Positions 25,624-34,933 are shown, counted from the stretch's first letter. The stretch is 64,000 nucleotides of DNA from Salinicola corii (GCF_008298015.1 NZ_VTPX01000008.1:124001-188000); one strand, 5' to 3'. The notes: generated by a model from the letters alone, not told the origin. Numbers and translations are program-made.

Positions 25624-26370
25624 ATGGAAGGAATCGATTTCTTCGCGGGTGGCGGATCGCGCCTCTACAGACAGGTGGGCGAACATCTGCTCGCCCGTCT
25701 GAATGCCGGCGAGTTTGCCACCAGCGGCCGGCTGCCTTCGGAAAAGAACCTGTGCGAGGCCTACGACGTCAGCCGTACCGTGATCCGCGAGGCGCTGATC
25801 ATGCTCGAGGTCAAGGGCAAGGTCGAGATCCGAAAGGGTTCAGGCGTTCACGTGGTAGAGGGGGGCGATGCCAATGAAGAGCTCGACCACGACATAGGTC
25901 CATTCGAACTGCTGCAGGCGCGCCAGATTCTCGAGAGCAGCATCGCTCGGCTCGCCGCACGCACGGCGGGTCCACGCGATATCGCTCGCCTGGAGACCGC
26001 CCTGGCGCTGGAGACCCAGGAGTTCGAGCAAGGCATCTACCAGGGGCGGGGGGATTTCGAGTTTCACCTGGGGGTCGCCGAGGCAACGCAGAACAGTCTG
26101 CTTATCGCCACGGTCCATCAGCTGTGGAAATATCGGGAAAAATCGCCGATGTGGCAGAAGCTGCAGTCCCATATCGAGAACAAGCAACAGCTCAACTACT
26201 GGGTGCCGGACCATCGGCGCATTCTCGATGCGCTCTCCCGGCGCGATCCGACACTGGCCGAAAGCAGCATGAGCGAGCATCTCGAGCATGTGCGGGAGAT
26301 GCTTTTCGAACTCTCAGACATCGACCGACCCGACATGGATCGCCAGTTCTTCGCGCCAACGGCTCGCTAA
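25624..26370 (+). CDS. GntR/FadR-family (FCD) regulator
   Basis: Encodes 248 residues from the ATG at 25624, which has AGAAGGG upstream; the open frame to 25474 has no start signal. The winged helix (RLPSEKNLCEAYDVSRTVIR, EVKGKVEIRKGSGVHV) is followed by an FCD effector domain with metal-type histidines in FEFHLGVAEATQN and PDHRRILDAL. It faces the DUF3311-symporter-M20-DSD-ridA operon and is its likely regulator. Its stop overlaps the convergent allA stop by four bases. Confidence 0.88.
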   Translation: MEGIDFFAGGGSRLYRQVGEHLLARLNAGEFATSGRLPSEKNLCEAYDVSRTVIREALIMLEVKGKVEIRKGSGVHVVEGGDANEELDHDIGPFELLQARQILESSIARLAARTAGPRDIARLETALALETQEFEQGIYQGRGDFEFHLGVAEATQNSLLIATVHQLWKYREKSPMWQKLQSHIENKQQLNYWVPDHRRILDALSRRDPTLAESSMSEHLEHVREMLFELSDIDRPDMDRQFFAPTAR

Positions 26371-26852
26371 GGCACCACCACCCGAATCCTCATCTCGCGC
26401 TCGTCGAGGTTGTCGGCACCGCCGCGGTCGACGACCAGAAACTCTCCCTCTCTTTCCAGCACCGAATGGATCGCATGCCAGGTACCGGCGCGGTAGTTGA
26501 CACCCTGGCGGCAGTCGGTGACGAAGGCACGAACCTCTCTCGGGTCGATAGCGTCGCCCGGCGGCGCCACGACCACGATGAAGCGCTCTTCGTGCAGCGG
26601 CACGAACGCCTGGCTGCCCAGCGGGTGGCGCTCGAGCAGCTCGACCTCCAGCGGTAGCGAAACCGGTTGACTGACGAACACGCTGATCAGCGGTGGTGTC
26701 GTGGTGTCACGGATATCGACCTTGGCCAGCGCATGATGACGCCGTGTGCGGCCGTTGTTGATCGGGAACGACTCGCTGCCACGCGAGTCGATCACTTCAC
26801 CGAACGCGGCGAAGGCTGCCGGGGTCAGCTTCCGAGCCTTCAGTTCCAGCAT
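26367..26852 (-). CDS. allA: Ureidoglycolate lyase
   Basis: Encodes 161 residues, the usual AllA length. It begins KLTPAAFAAFGEVID and contains the cupin strands HHALAKVDIRDT, LERHPLGSQAFVPL and NYRAGTWHAIHSVL. It cleaves ureidoglycolate to glyoxylate and urea, the last step of allantoin breakdown. GAGGAG precedes the ATG. It diverges from the NCS1 transporter across a region with two copies of the TTGTATACAA-type palindrome. Confidence 0.92.
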   Translation of the reverse strand: MLELKARKLTPAAFAAFGEVIDSRGSESFPINNGRTRRHHALAKVDIRDTTTPPLISVFVSQPVSLPLEVELLERHPLGSQAFVPLHEERFIVVVAPPGDAIDPREVRAFVTDCRQGVNYRAGTWHAIHSVLEREGEFLVVDRGGADNLDEREMRIRVVVP

Positions 26853-26897
26853 CGTCTTTTCTCCTCTATCCTCTGTTCGATCACCAACTCAGATATA

Positions 26898-26907
26898 TCG
26901 TATACAA
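26898..26907. promoter_or_regulatory. TTGTATACAA-type operator, site 1
   Basis: TCGTATACAA, one mismatch to the perfect palindrome, 46 bases upstream of the allA start. Confidence 0.5.
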
Positions 26908-27169
26908 AAATATCATTCTTTCTTGCACTTGCTTGGTGCAAAACGGTGGCAGCCGCGCATCAACCGTGCGTTTCCGAGTGGCCCGAATCTCCGTAGCGCT
27001 CTGTCGTCAGCCCAGCTTTCGACCCAACGTTGCCTCGGAATCGCTGAACACCGACCGATCCTGGCTGACCTAAAGGCCTGAACGCGGGCGTAATTCCCCC
27101 GAGCCGGCTGATCACCGCCCCATTACGACGCTCTTCTACTGTTCGTGGATGGCGGACATGGCACGCATC

Positions 27170-27179
27170 TTGTATACAA
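27170..27179. promoter_or_regulatory. TTGTATACAA operator, site 2
   Basis: Perfect 10-bp palindrome TTGTATACAA, 47 bases upstream of the NCS1 transporter ATG. Confidence 0.6.
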
Positions 27180-27226
27180 AAAATGCGAATCACAATCACA
27201 AGACGGCCCCGCGGAGGGCGTTCGCC

Positions 27227-28666
27227 ATGCCACAGCAACCGCACCATTCACCACGTCAGTATAGCGACCGGCTCTACAACGCCGACCTCGCACCAAATAC
27301 GCAGAACTGGAACTGGTACAACATTCTCGCCTTCTGGCTTTCCGACGTGCATAGCGTCGGTGGCTATGTCGTCGCCGCCAGCCTGTTTGCGCTCGGCCTG
27401 GCCGGCTGGCAGGTGTTGATCTCGCTGTTGATCGGTATCTGTATCGTACAGATCTTCGCCAACCTGATGGCCAGACCGAGCCAGAAAGCCGCAGTGCCGT
27501 TCCCGGTCATCTGCCGGCTCTCGTTCGGCGTGCTGGGTGCCAACATTCCGGCGATGATTCGTGGCCTGATCGCTGTGGTGTGGTACGGCATCCAGACCTA
27601 TTTGGCCTCCAACGCCCTGACCATCGTGATCCTGCGCCTTTTTCCCGGCATGGAATCGCTGGCCGGCCCCAGCTTTCTTGGCCTCTCCTATCTGGGCTGG
27701 ATCAGCTTCATGCTGCTGTGGGGCCTGCAGGCGATCGTGTTCTGGCGCGGCATGGATTCGATCCGACGCTTCATCGACTGGAGCGGCCCTGCGGTCTATG
27801 TGGTGATGTTCGCGCTCGCCGCCTGGCTGGTGTGGCAGGCGGGCTGGTCCAATATCAGCTTTACCCTGAGCGACATTCAGCTCTCTCCCGGCGAGCAACT
27901 CTGGCAGATGGTGATCGCGGCCGCCATCGTCGCCGGCTATTTTGCCGGTCCGACGCTCAACTTCGGCGACTTCACCCGTTATGCGCGCACCTTCGATGAC
28001 GTCAAACGAGGCAATTTCTGGGGCCTGCCGGTCAACTTCCTGGTGTTCTCGGCGACCACGGTGATGATGGTGTCAGCGACGATCCCGGTATTCGGCGAGA
28101 TGATCGACGACCCGATCGAGACCGTCTCGCGTCTCGACAACACCTTCGTTGCCGTACTGGGGGCCGCAACCTTCGTGACGACGACGATCGGCATCAACAT
28201 CGTCGCCAACTTCGTCGCGCCGGCATTCGACTTCTCCAACATGGCCCCCAGCAAGATCAGCTTTCGCACCGGCGGCTTCATCGCCGCCGTCGGCTCGATC
28301 TTCCTGACCCCGTGGAACCTATTCAGCAACCCGGAGATCATCCACTACACCGTCGATCTGCTGGCGGCCGCCATCGGCCCGCTCTACGGCATCCTGATCA
28401 TGGACTACTACCGTATCCGCCGGGGCGAGATCGATGTGGACGCCCTGTTCAGCGTCGACCCCGACGGCCCCTACTGGTATCGCAACGGTTTCAACCCGGC
28501 GGCGGTGAAGGCCGTGGTCGCCGCATCGCTGATCGGCATCGTGATCAACTTCCTGCCGCTGGGTGACCTGGGACACTTCTCGGTCTTCATCGGCGGTGCC
28601 CTGGGCGCGACTTTCTACGCCATGGCGATGCGACGCGCCTCGGTCACAGCGGCCATTGCCTCATAG
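27227..28666 (+). CDS. NCS1-family nucleobase/ureide permease
   Basis: Encodes 479 residues with 12 predicted helices. The family marks are YNADLAPNTQNWNWYNILAF near the N-terminus, ARPSQKAAVPFPVICRLSFG in helix 3, and GPTLNFGDFTRYA. NCS1 permeases import purine or pyrimidine bases, hydantoins or allantoin with protons or sodium. The context of allA and other ureide genes favours allantoin or a purine. The start at 27227 follows GGAGG; an earlier frame start at 27149 lies across the operator and was rejected. Confidence 0.9.
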   Translation: MPQQPHHSPRQYSDRLYNADLAPNTQNWNWYNILAFWLSDVHSVGGYVVAASLFALGLAGWQVLISLLIGICIVQIFANLMARPSQKAAVPFPVICRLSFGVLGANIPAMIRGLIAVVWYGIQTYLASNALTIVILRLFPGMESLAGPSFLGLSYLGWISFMLLWGLQAIVFWRGMDSIRRFIDWSGPAVYVVMFALAAWLVWQAGWSNISFTLSDIQLSPGEQLWQMVIAAAIVAGYFAGPTLNFGDFTRYARTFDDVKRGNFWGLPVNFLVFSATTVMMVSATIPVFGEMIDDPIETVSRLDNTFVAVLGAATFVTTTIGINIVANFVAPAFDFSNMAPSKISFRTGGFIAAVGSIFLTPWNLFSNPEIIHYTVDLLAAAIGPLYGILIMDYYRIRRGEIDVDALFSVDPDGPYWYRNGFNPAAVKAVVAASLIGIVINFLPLGDLGHFSVFIGGALGATFYAMAMRRASVTAAIAS

Positions 28667-28712
28667 GCGTCCGTTCTGTCTCCTCGAGCGCCTCGCGCGT
28701 TCTCTCCCTCTT

Positions 28713-28740
28713 GCCGGCGCCCTCCAGCGCCGGCTTTTTT
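28713..28740 (+). terminator. Rho-independent terminator after NCS1 transporter
   Basis: GCCGGCGC, loop CCTCCA, GCGCCGGC, then TTTTTT: a textbook intrinsic terminator 47 bases after the stop. Confidence 0.92.
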
Positions 28741-28814
28741 GTGGCCGCCGTTGCGCGACGTCAAAAAATCGCTCCCCATTTCTCGCGCGGTGCGCTTCCC
28801 ATCGCGCCATGATG

Positions 28815-28833
28815 ATTGTATAAAATCTACAAT
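28815..28833. promoter_or_regulatory. ATTGTA-N7-TACAAT operator candidate
   Basis: ATTGTATAAAATCTACAAT has perfect 6-bp arms around seven bases, 52 bases upstream of the hydroxyproline epimerase ATG. It may be read by the GntR regulator at 30961. Confidence 0.5.
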
Positions 28834-28884
28834 ACCCGCAGCACTCAACGTCCTGCGGGGCCACCCGGATCGGAGGAAATACGC

Positions 28885-29841
28885 ATGCAGCGCATCCATG
28901 TCATCGATTCCCACACCGGGGGAGAGCCGACACGCCTGGTCATGAGCGGCTTCCCGGCGCTGCCGGGTGGCACCCTCGTCGAGAAGCGCGACGCGCTGCG
29001 GGAGTCCCACGACCACTGGCGGCGCGCCTGCCTGCTCGAACCGCGGGGCAACGATGTGCTGGTCGGCGCGCTCTACTGCGAGCCCGTCACGTTGGGCGCG
29101 ACCTGCGGGGTGATCTTCTTCAACAACTCAGGCTATCTGGGCATGTGCGGTCACGGCACGATCGGCCTGGTGGCATCGCTGCATCATCTCGGGATGATCC
29201 AGCCCGGCGACCACAGGATCGATACCACCGTCGGCCCGGTCAACGCCACGCTGCACGAAGACGGCGCGGTGACGGTGCGCAACGTGCCCGCCTACCGCTA
29301 TCGCCAGCGCGTCCCGGTAGAGGTGCCCGGCTACGGTGTGGTGCATGGCGATATCGCCTGGGGCGGCAACTGGTTCTTCCTGGTAGGCGAGCACGACCAG
29401 ACGGTAACCCTGGCCAACGAGGAAGCCCTGACGGCCTTTACCTGGGCGATCCGCCAGGCGCTGGACGCACAGGCGATCAGCGGCGAGAACGGCGGTCACA
29501 TCGACCATATCGAGCTGTTTGCCGACGATACTGGCACTGAAAATCCAGCCAATAGCCGCAATTTCGTGTTCTGTCCCGGCAAGGCCTACGACCGCTCCCC
29601 CTGCGGCACCGGCACCAGCGCCAAGCTGGCCTGCCTGGCGGCGGACGGCAAGCTGGCCCCCGGCGAGACCTGGGTCCAGGCCAGCATCACCGGCAGCCGC
29701 TTCGAGGGGCGCTACGAATGGGAAGACGAGGCGCAAAGGCTTGTGCGTCCTTTCATCACCGGCAGCGCCTACATGACCGCCGATGCCACGCTGCTGATCG
29801 ACGAAAACGATCCGTTTGCCTGGGGTATCACCGCGTCGTAG
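28885..29841 (+). CDS. 4-hydroxyproline 2-epimerase (proline racemase family)
   Basis: Encodes 318 residues from an ATG preceded by GGAGG. Both catalytic cysteines of true epimerases/racemases are present: Cys88 in LGMCGHGT and Cys240 in SPCGTGT. This argues against the dehydratase branch, which has Thr or Ser at one position. It should convert trans-4-hydroxy-L-proline to cis-4-hydroxy-D-proline. The next genes provide the matching deaminase and D-amino-acid dehydrogenase. Confidence 0.9.
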   Translation: MQRIHVIDSHTGGEPTRLVMSGFPALPGGTLVEKRDALRESHDHWRRACLLEPRGNDVLVGALYCEPVTLGATCGVIFFNNSGYLGMCGHGTIGLVASLHHLGMIQPGDHRIDTTVGPVNATLHEDGAVTVRNVPAYRYRQRVPVEVPGYGVVHGDIAWGGNWFFLVGEHDQTVTLANEEALTAFTWAIRQALDAQAISGENGGHIDHIELFADDTGTENPANSRNFVFCPGKAYDRSPCGTGTSAKLACLAADGKLAPGETWVQASITGSRFEGRYEWEDEAQRLVRPFITGSAYMTADATLLIDENDPFAWGITAS

Positions 29842-29893
29842 CCGTTCGCCAAGCCGTTCCCGAAAAGCCATTCACGAATTCCAGAGGACAACC

Positions 29894-30841
29894 ATGAACG
29901 ACTCCATCTTCACCGGCTGCATCCCCGCTCTGATGACCCCCTGCACCGCCGACCGCACGCCGGATTACGACGCGCTGGTCGCCAAGGGGCGCGAACTGGT
30001 CGATCTCGGCATGCGCGCGGTGGTCTACTGCGGCTCGATGGGCGACTGGCCCTTGCTCAGCGAAGCCGAACGCCAGGAGGGCGTGGCGAGATTGGTCGCC
30101 GCCGGCGTACCCGTCATCGTCGGCACCGGCGCGGTCAACTCGAAGGAGGCGGTCTCCCACGCCGCCCATGCGGCCAAGGTCGGCGCCCAGGGGCTGATGG
30201 TCATTCCCCGCGTGCTCTCCCGCGGTACCGTCCCTGCGGCCCAGAAGGCGCACTTTTCGGCGATCCTGCAAGCCGCCCCCGAACTGCCGGCGGTGATCTA
30301 CAACAGCCCCTACTACGGCTTCGCCACCCGCGCGGACCTGTTCTTCGAGCTGCGTCGCGAACATCCCAATCTGATCGGGTTCAAGGAGTTCGGCGGCGCA
30401 GACGACCTGCGCTACGCGGCCGAGCACATCACCTCCCAGGATGACGAGGTCAGCCTGATGGTGGGTGTCGATACCCAGGTGTTCCACGGTTTCGTCAACT
30501 GCAACGCCACCGGTGCCATCACCGGGGTCGGCAACGCGCTGCCGAAAGAGGTGCTGCAGCTGGTCGCGCTCTGCGAGAAAGCCGCCAAGGGAGATCCCGC
30601 AGCCCGACGTCTGGCCCAGGAGCTGGAATCCGCACTGGCGGTGCTCTCCTCCTTCGATGAAGGCGTGGACCTGGTGCTCTATTACAAGCAGCTGATGGTG
30701 CTCAACGGCGACAGCGCCTACGAACTCCACTTCAACGAGAGCGATGTCCTGAGCGATGCCCAGCGACGCTACGTCGAAACCCAGTACGCGTTGTTCCGGG
30801 AGTGGTATGCGCAGTGGTCGGCGCGGCTCGACGTGGCCTGA
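29894..30841 (+). CDS. DapA-family 1-pyrroline-4-hydroxy-2-carboxylate deaminase
   Basis: Encodes 315 residues of the class I aldolase-like DHDPS family: YCGSMGDWPLLSEAER, the tyrosine in NSPYYGF (140-141) and Schiff-base Lys164 in GFKEFGG. In hydroxyproline catabolism such proteins convert 1-pyrroline-4-hydroxy-2-carboxylate to alpha-ketoglutarate semialdehyde, and the neighbours support that role over lysine biosynthesis. It begins 53 bases after the epimerase. The semialdehyde dehydrogenase that should follow is not in this cluster. Confidence 0.85.
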   Translation: MNDSIFTGCIPALMTPCTADRTPDYDALVAKGRELVDLGMRAVVYCGSMGDWPLLSEAERQEGVARLVAAGVPVIVGTGAVNSKEAVSHAAHAAKVGAQGLMVIPRVLSRGTVPAAQKAHFSAILQAAPELPAVIYNSPYYGFATRADLFFELRREHPNLIGFKEFGGADDLRYAAEHITSQDDEVSLMVGVDTQVFHGFVNCNATGAITGVGNALPKEVLQLVALCEKAAKGDPAARRLAQELESALAVLSSFDEGVDLVLYYKQLMVLNGDSAYELHFNESDVLSDAQRRYVETQYALFREWYAQWSARLDVA

Positions 30842-30919
30842 GTCGGTCTTTCCGCACCGATCTTGCAACGCTGATCTGGAACAGAGCGCGGGCCTGAAAA
30901 GTCGGCGGGCGCCATATGG

Positions 30920-30931
30920 ATTGCATACAAT
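30920..30931. promoter_or_regulatory. ATTGCATACAAT operator candidate
   Basis: ATTGCATACAAT, a near-palindrome of the TTGTATACAA type, lies 30 bases upstream of the GntR regulator start, consistent with autoregulation. Confidence 0.45.
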
Positions 30932-30960
30932 ATCCAGATTCTGCGAAACGATGAGACTTC

Positions 30961-31623
30961 ATGGCGACTTTCAAGACCCGAGCCCAGTACGTGGCGGACG
31001 ATCTGCGCGAGCGCATTCTCGGTGGCGAGTTCAAGGGCGGCTCCCAGCTACGCCAGGATGCGCTGGCCAGGGACTACGACGTCAGCCGCATTCCCGTTCG
31101 GGAGGCGCTGCTGACCCTGGAGTCCGAGGGGCTGGTGGAGTTTCACGCCCATCGCGGCGCCTTCACCACCGAACTCTCGGTGGCGGCGATCCGCGAACTG
31201 TTCGATCTGCGCGTGCTGCTCGAGACCTACGTGCTGCGCCATGCGATTCCGAACCTGACAGCGGCGGATCTCGATCACGCCGGCAGTGTCCTGCGCCAGT
31301 ACGACGCCGCGCTCGACTCCGGCAGCCAGATCGACAACTGGAGCGACTACAACTTCGCGTTTCACCACGCGCTGTATGCGCCCTCCGGGCTGCCCGAGAC
31401 GCTGGCCATGATCGGCCAGTTGAACACCAAGTCCGGGCGTTATATCCGCATGCAACTGGTCTATACCCGCGAGATCGAGAAGGCGGAACTCGAACACCGC
31501 GAGTTGCTGGAACTGGCGCGCCAGGGCGACGTCGACAAGGCCTGCCGACTACTGGAAAGCCATATCAAGGATGCCGCGGAAGGCATCGCGGCGGTGCTGG
31601 AAAAGAATCTGCGCAGCGCCTGA
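30961..31623 (+). CDS. GntR-family (FCD) regulator of the hydroxyproline module
   Basis: Encodes 220 residues. The winged helix (YVADDLRERILGGEFKGG, DYDVSRIPVREALLTLESEG) precedes an FCD domain with the metal-binding FHHAL histidines and LESHIKDAAEG. It lies inside the hydroxyproline gene group (epimerase, deaminase, regulator, dehydrogenase), all on the plus strand, and probably senses a pathway intermediate. Confidence 0.88.
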   Translation: MATFKTRAQYVADDLRERILGGEFKGGSQLRQDALARDYDVSRIPVREALLTLESEGLVEFHAHRGAFTTELSVAAIRELFDLRVLLETYVLRHAIPNLTAADLDHAGSVLRQYDAALDSGSQIDNWSDYNFAFHHALYAPSGLPETLAMIGQLNTKSGRYIRMQLVYTREIEKAELEHRELLELARQGDVDKACRLLESHIKDAAEGIAAVLEKNLRSA

Positions 31624-31676
31624 TGCGAGGCGCGTTCCCCGCGCATTCACTTGCCCTTCTGGTCATGAGGTAGCGC

Positions 31677-32972
31677 ATGTCGGACTCACCGCCTTCGGCT
31701 TCGCCCGATGCCGATATCATCGTCGTCGGTGCCGGCCTCGTCGGCGTGACCAGCGCCCTGGCCCTGGCGCGCCAGGGCCACCGCGTGATGGTACTCGACA
31801 CCCAGGAACCGGGACGCGGCGCCTCCTACGGCAACGCCGGGCACCTCGCCACCGAACAGGTCTTTCCGATCGCCGATGCGTCGATTCTAATGTCGCTGCC
31901 CGGAATGCTCATGGACCCCATGGGTCCGCTGCGGCTGGACTGGAAATATCTGCCCCGGGCGCTGCCGTGGTTGACGCGACTGGTGCTGAACCTACGCCCG
32001 GAACCCTTTGGCCGAAGCGTGGCCGGCATCCGCGCGCTCAACGAACGCAGCCTGGCGGCGTGGCAACGCCTGCTGGCGTCGGTCGACAGCAGCCACCTGC
32101 TCAAGGCGGACGGCTCGCTGCTGGTCTACGAGAAGCCGGAGTCTCACGCCAAGCTGGAAGCGCTCGAGTCGCGCATGCGCGAACAGCAGGTGCCGGTGGC
32201 GCTGTGGGACAGAAACGCGATTCAACGCGCGGCGCCACAGCTCTCGGACGAGCTGCTGGGCGGACTGTTCTTCCCGGCCACGGGCCATGTACTGGATCCG
32301 TGGCGGGTGGTCACGACGCTAGTGGAAGCCGCCCGGCGCCAGGGCGTGCAATTCGCCCAAGAGACGGTGCGCTCGGCGCAAGTTGTCGAGTCCGGCGTTC
32401 GGCTCGTCACCGATAGCCGACAACTGACGGCGAGTCGCGTGCTGCTCGCCTGTGGCGCCCACTCGGCAGCGTTGACCGCCCAGCTCACCGGCAAGCACGT
32501 ACCGCTGGATACCGAGCGCGGCTATCACCTGATGCTACCCCGTGAGCACGACCGCCTGCCCTTCGCGGTGACCTCACTGGAGCGCCGTTTCATCATGACG
32601 CCGATGGAGACCGGGCTGAGATTGGCTGGCACCGTGGAGTTCGCGGGGCTGAACGCACCGCCCAACATGGGCCGGGCGTGGCAGTTGCACCGCCTGAGCC
32701 ACGGCCTGTTCAAGACCGATCTCGACGCCGGGGACGCCACGCCGTGGATGGGCTTCCGCCCGTCGCTGCCGGACTCGCTGCCGATCATCGATCGTGTGTG
32801 CGACGGCCGCGTGCTGCTGGCGTTCGGCCATCACCACCTGGGGCTGACGCAGTCGGCGATCACCGCCGAGTTGATCGCCGATCTGGCCGGAGCAGCCGAC
32901 AGCGGCGAAGGCCTCTCATCAACGAGCGATTTGCCGCCGCTGGCGCCCTATCGGCTCTCCCGCTTCGGCTAA
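31677..32972 (+). CDS. FAD-dependent D-amino-acid dehydrogenase (cis-4-hydroxy-D-proline oxidase-like)
   Basis: Encodes 431 residues of the DadA/DAO family. The FAD motif is VGAGLVGVTSALALARQGH near residue 17, followed by EPGRGASYGNAGHLATEQ, a central WRVVTTLVEAARRQGVQF, and the C-terminal FGHHHLGLTQSAITA typical of D-amino-acid dehydrogenases. With the epimerase and deaminase it would oxidise cis-4-hydroxy-D-proline to the pyrroline. Its TAA stop is immediately followed by a MITE-like element. Confidence 0.85.
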   Translation: MSDSPPSASPDADIIVVGAGLVGVTSALALARQGHRVMVLDTQEPGRGASYGNAGHLATEQVFPIADASILMSLPGMLMDPMGPLRLDWKYLPRALPWLTRLVLNLRPEPFGRSVAGIRALNERSLAAWQRLLASVDSSHLLKADGSLLVYEKPESHAKLEALESRMREQQVPVALWDRNAIQRAAPQLSDELLGGLFFPATGHVLDPWRVVTTLVEAARRQGVQFAQETVRSAQVVESGVRLVTDSRQLTASRVLLACGAHSAALTAQLTGKHVPLDTERGYHLMLPREHDRLPFAVTSLERRFIMTPMETGLRLAGTVEFAGLNAPPNMGRAWQLHRLSHGLFKTDLDAGDATPWMGFRPSLPDSLPIIDRVCDGRVLLAFGHHHLGLTQSAITAELIADLAGAADSGEGLSSTSDLPPLAPYRLSRFG

Positions 32973-33115
32973 GGAACCACTGCACAAATGCCTGCACGAG
33001 CGAATGGCTGCGTTGCGCGGTACTCGAAGGCTCGCCTAACCCCATGTTATGTCTCGCCTTCTGCGTTCCGTGCGCCTGGCCCCTCGTCTCGTTCGACGAT
33101 TTATTCAGCGTTTCC
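32973..33115. mobile_element. MITE-like element A, copy 1
   Basis: A 143-bp non-coding unit exactly filling the gap between two convergent stops. Its ends are GGAACCACTGCACAAAT and, read from the other side, GGAAACGCTGAATAAAT: imperfect terminal inverted repeats of 17 bp. It shares several conserved blocks with 44356-44529 in inverse orientation. CTA flanks both sides, the right one being the allE stop on the minus strand. It has no transposase. Confidence 0.7.
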
Positions 33116-33970
33116 CTAGCGCCCGGAAAGCGACAGTTTCATGTGCCGGTTGACGTCCTTGTAGAGCAGATAGCGGAACGGTTCCGATCCGGCGGCGTAA
33201 CAGGATTGCGGGCAGAACGCGCGCAGCCACATGTAGTCGCCGGCCTCGACCTCGACCCAGTCCTGGTTGAGGTGATAGACCGCGCGGCCCTCGAGCACGT
33301 AAAGGCCGTGCTCCATCACGTGGGTCTCGTCGAACGGAATCACGCCGCCCGGCTGGAAGGTAACGATGGTCACGTGCATGTCGTGTCGCAGATCCGCGGG
33401 ATCGACGAAGCGCGTGGTCGCCCAGCGGCCGTCAGTATCCGGCATCGGCGTCGGCGCAATCGTCTGCTCGTTGGTGACGAACGCCGGCGGCGTCTCCAGT
33501 CCATCGACGAATTCGTACGCCTTGCGAATCCAGTGGAAGCGCACCGGCGCGTCGCTCGCGTTGCTCAGCTGCCAGTCGCAGCCCGGCGGCAGGTAGGCGT
33601 AGCCGCCCGGCCCCATGTCGTGCGTCTCGCCGCCGATGGTGAGCGTCATCTCGCCCTCGACCACGAACAACACGCCCTCGGCGCCACTGTCCGGTTCCGG
33701 CCGCTCGCTGCCCCCGCCGGGCGAGACTTCCATGATGTACTGGGAAAACGTCTCGGCAAATCCGGAGAGCGGTCGTGACAGCACCCACAATCGGGTCTTT
33801 TCCCAATGCGGCAGAAAGCTGGTAACGATATCGCTCATCACCCCCTTGGGAATGACCGCATAGGCCTCGGTGAACACGGCGCGGCCATGGATCAGCTGGC
33901 TCTGCGGCGGCAGACCGCCGTGGGGGGCATAGTAGGTTCGTTTCGGTGCATCGTGGCTGCGCTGCGACAT
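33116..33970 (-). CDS. allE: (S)-ureidoglycine aminohydrolase
   Basis: Encodes 284 residues, a two-domain cupin: YYAPHGGLPPQ start, first cupin with VVEGEMTLTIGGETHDMGPG, second with the metal ligands in GGVIPFDETHVMEHGLYVLEG, then KDVNRHMKLSLS at the C-terminus. It releases ammonia from ureidoglycine to give ureidoglycolate, the substrate of AllA. GGAGAG precedes the ATG at 33970. It follows the rpiR-type gene and ABC importer on the same strand. Confidence 0.92.
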   Translation of the reverse strand: MSQRSHDAPKRTYYAPHGGLPPQSQLIHGRAVFTEAYAVIPKGVMSDIVTSFLPHWEKTRLWVLSRPLSGFAETFSQYIMEVSPGGGSERPEPDSGAEGVLFVVEGEMTLTIGGETHDMGPGGYAYLPPGCDWQLSNASDAPVRFHWIRKAYEFVDGLETPPAFVTNEQTIAPTPMPDTDGRWATTRFVDPADLRHDMHVTIVTFQPGGVIPFDETHVMEHGLYVLEGRAVYHLNQDWVEVEAGDYMWLRAFCPQSCYAAGSEPFRYLLYKDVNRHMKLSLSGR

Positions 33971-34063
33971 GCTCTCTCCTCGATCAATCGGCGTCCGATT
34001 CGGCCAGGCGTCGAACGCCACACGTCCTGTTTGCTTTTTGTCCCTATCCTGCGATGCGTCTTC

Positions 34064-34921
34064 TCAGAGTCTGCCTGAAAAGTCAGCGAGCTCATCGAGC
34101 TCCTGATACAACTCGGTCACTTCGCCGATCCTGGCCCGCCCTTGCGCCAACCGACGATGCAGCATGGCGTTGGCCAGCAGACTGACCAGGCTCATCGCGC
34201 TGGCGTAGCTATCGAATGCCGAGATCGTCTCCAGCGCACACTCCAGCCGCCAGGTGACCCGATCCGCATATTTGGCGGTGGTCGGATCGCCGATCAGCAA
34301 TACGCGATGTTCGCGGTCGTTGAGCGCGCCGACCAGCTTCTCGAACAGTCTGGGCCGGCGGCGAAAGCCGATCAGCACGATCAGCGTGCCGGGCTCGAGT
34401 TCAACCAGCTCCTCGGCCAATGACTGATTAGGCGCGGGCAGCAGACGGACGTTAGCCCGGGCCTGAAGCAGCTGCTGGCGCAGATGCAGAGCCACCGGAT
34501 AGCTGTTGCGATAGCCCACCACGGCCACCGCCGGCGCCTCGTCGAGCGCGCGAACGACCTCGTCGAACAGCATCGGTGTCAGCCCTTCGAGGCACTGGCG
34601 CAGATTATCCTGCTCGCGTTCGGCGTGTCGGCGGAAGCGCTCGACGCCATCGCCCAGCGTATCGGAACCCGATGCCAGCGGTACGCCGTAATGGCGCAGC
34701 TGGCGCGCATGCGCCTTGACCGCCTTGAAGTCATCAAAGCCCAGGCGCTTGAACAGGCGGGTCACGGTCGCCTTGGAGACGCCACTGAGCCGCGACAGAT
34801 CGGTCGCGCTGTAGACCGCCAGATCCTCGAGGTGCGCCAGGATGAAGTCCGCCACCCGGCGTTCCTGAGGGCCCAGTTCCGGGAAATGCTGTTGTAGCCG
34901 CCGACCGATATGCGCCTGCAT
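34064..34921 (-). CDS. RpiR-family (HTH-SIS) regulator of ureide/ABC cluster
   Basis: Encodes 285 residues from the ATG at 34921 with AAGGAACG upstream. The HTH (ERRVADFILAHLEDLAVYSA, LSGVSKATVTRLFKRLGF) is followed by a SIS domain (VAVVGYRNSYPVALHLRQQL, LIVLIGFRRRP). It lies downstream of the ABC importer and upstream of allE on the minus strand. A 14-bp tandem repeat separates it from the ATPase gene. The related operator may be the GAAACA-TT-TGTTTC palindrome ahead of the importer. Confidence 0.87.
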   Translation of the reverse strand: MQAHIGRRLQQHFPELGPQERRVADFILAHLEDLAVYSATDLSRLSGVSKATVTRLFKRLGFDDFKAVKAHARQLRHYGVPLASGSDTLGDGVERFRRHAEREQDNLRQCLEGLTPMLFDEVVRALDEAPAVAVVGYRNSYPVALHLRQQLLQARANVRLLPAPNQSLAEELVELEPGTLIVLIGFRRRPRLFEKLVGALNDREHRVLLIGDPTTAKYADRVTWRLECALETISAFDSYASAMSLVSLLANAMLHRRLAQGRARIGEVTELYQELDELADFSGRL

Positions 34922-34933
34922 GACGTTCCTTAT

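Larger units (their letters stand above)
26853..27226. other. Divergent intergenic region allA / NCS1 transporter
   Basis: A 374-base gap with one TTGTATACAA-type palindrome near each end (26898-26907 towards allA, 27170-27179 towards the transporter). The central part has no convincing ORF or hairpin. Confidence 0.6.
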
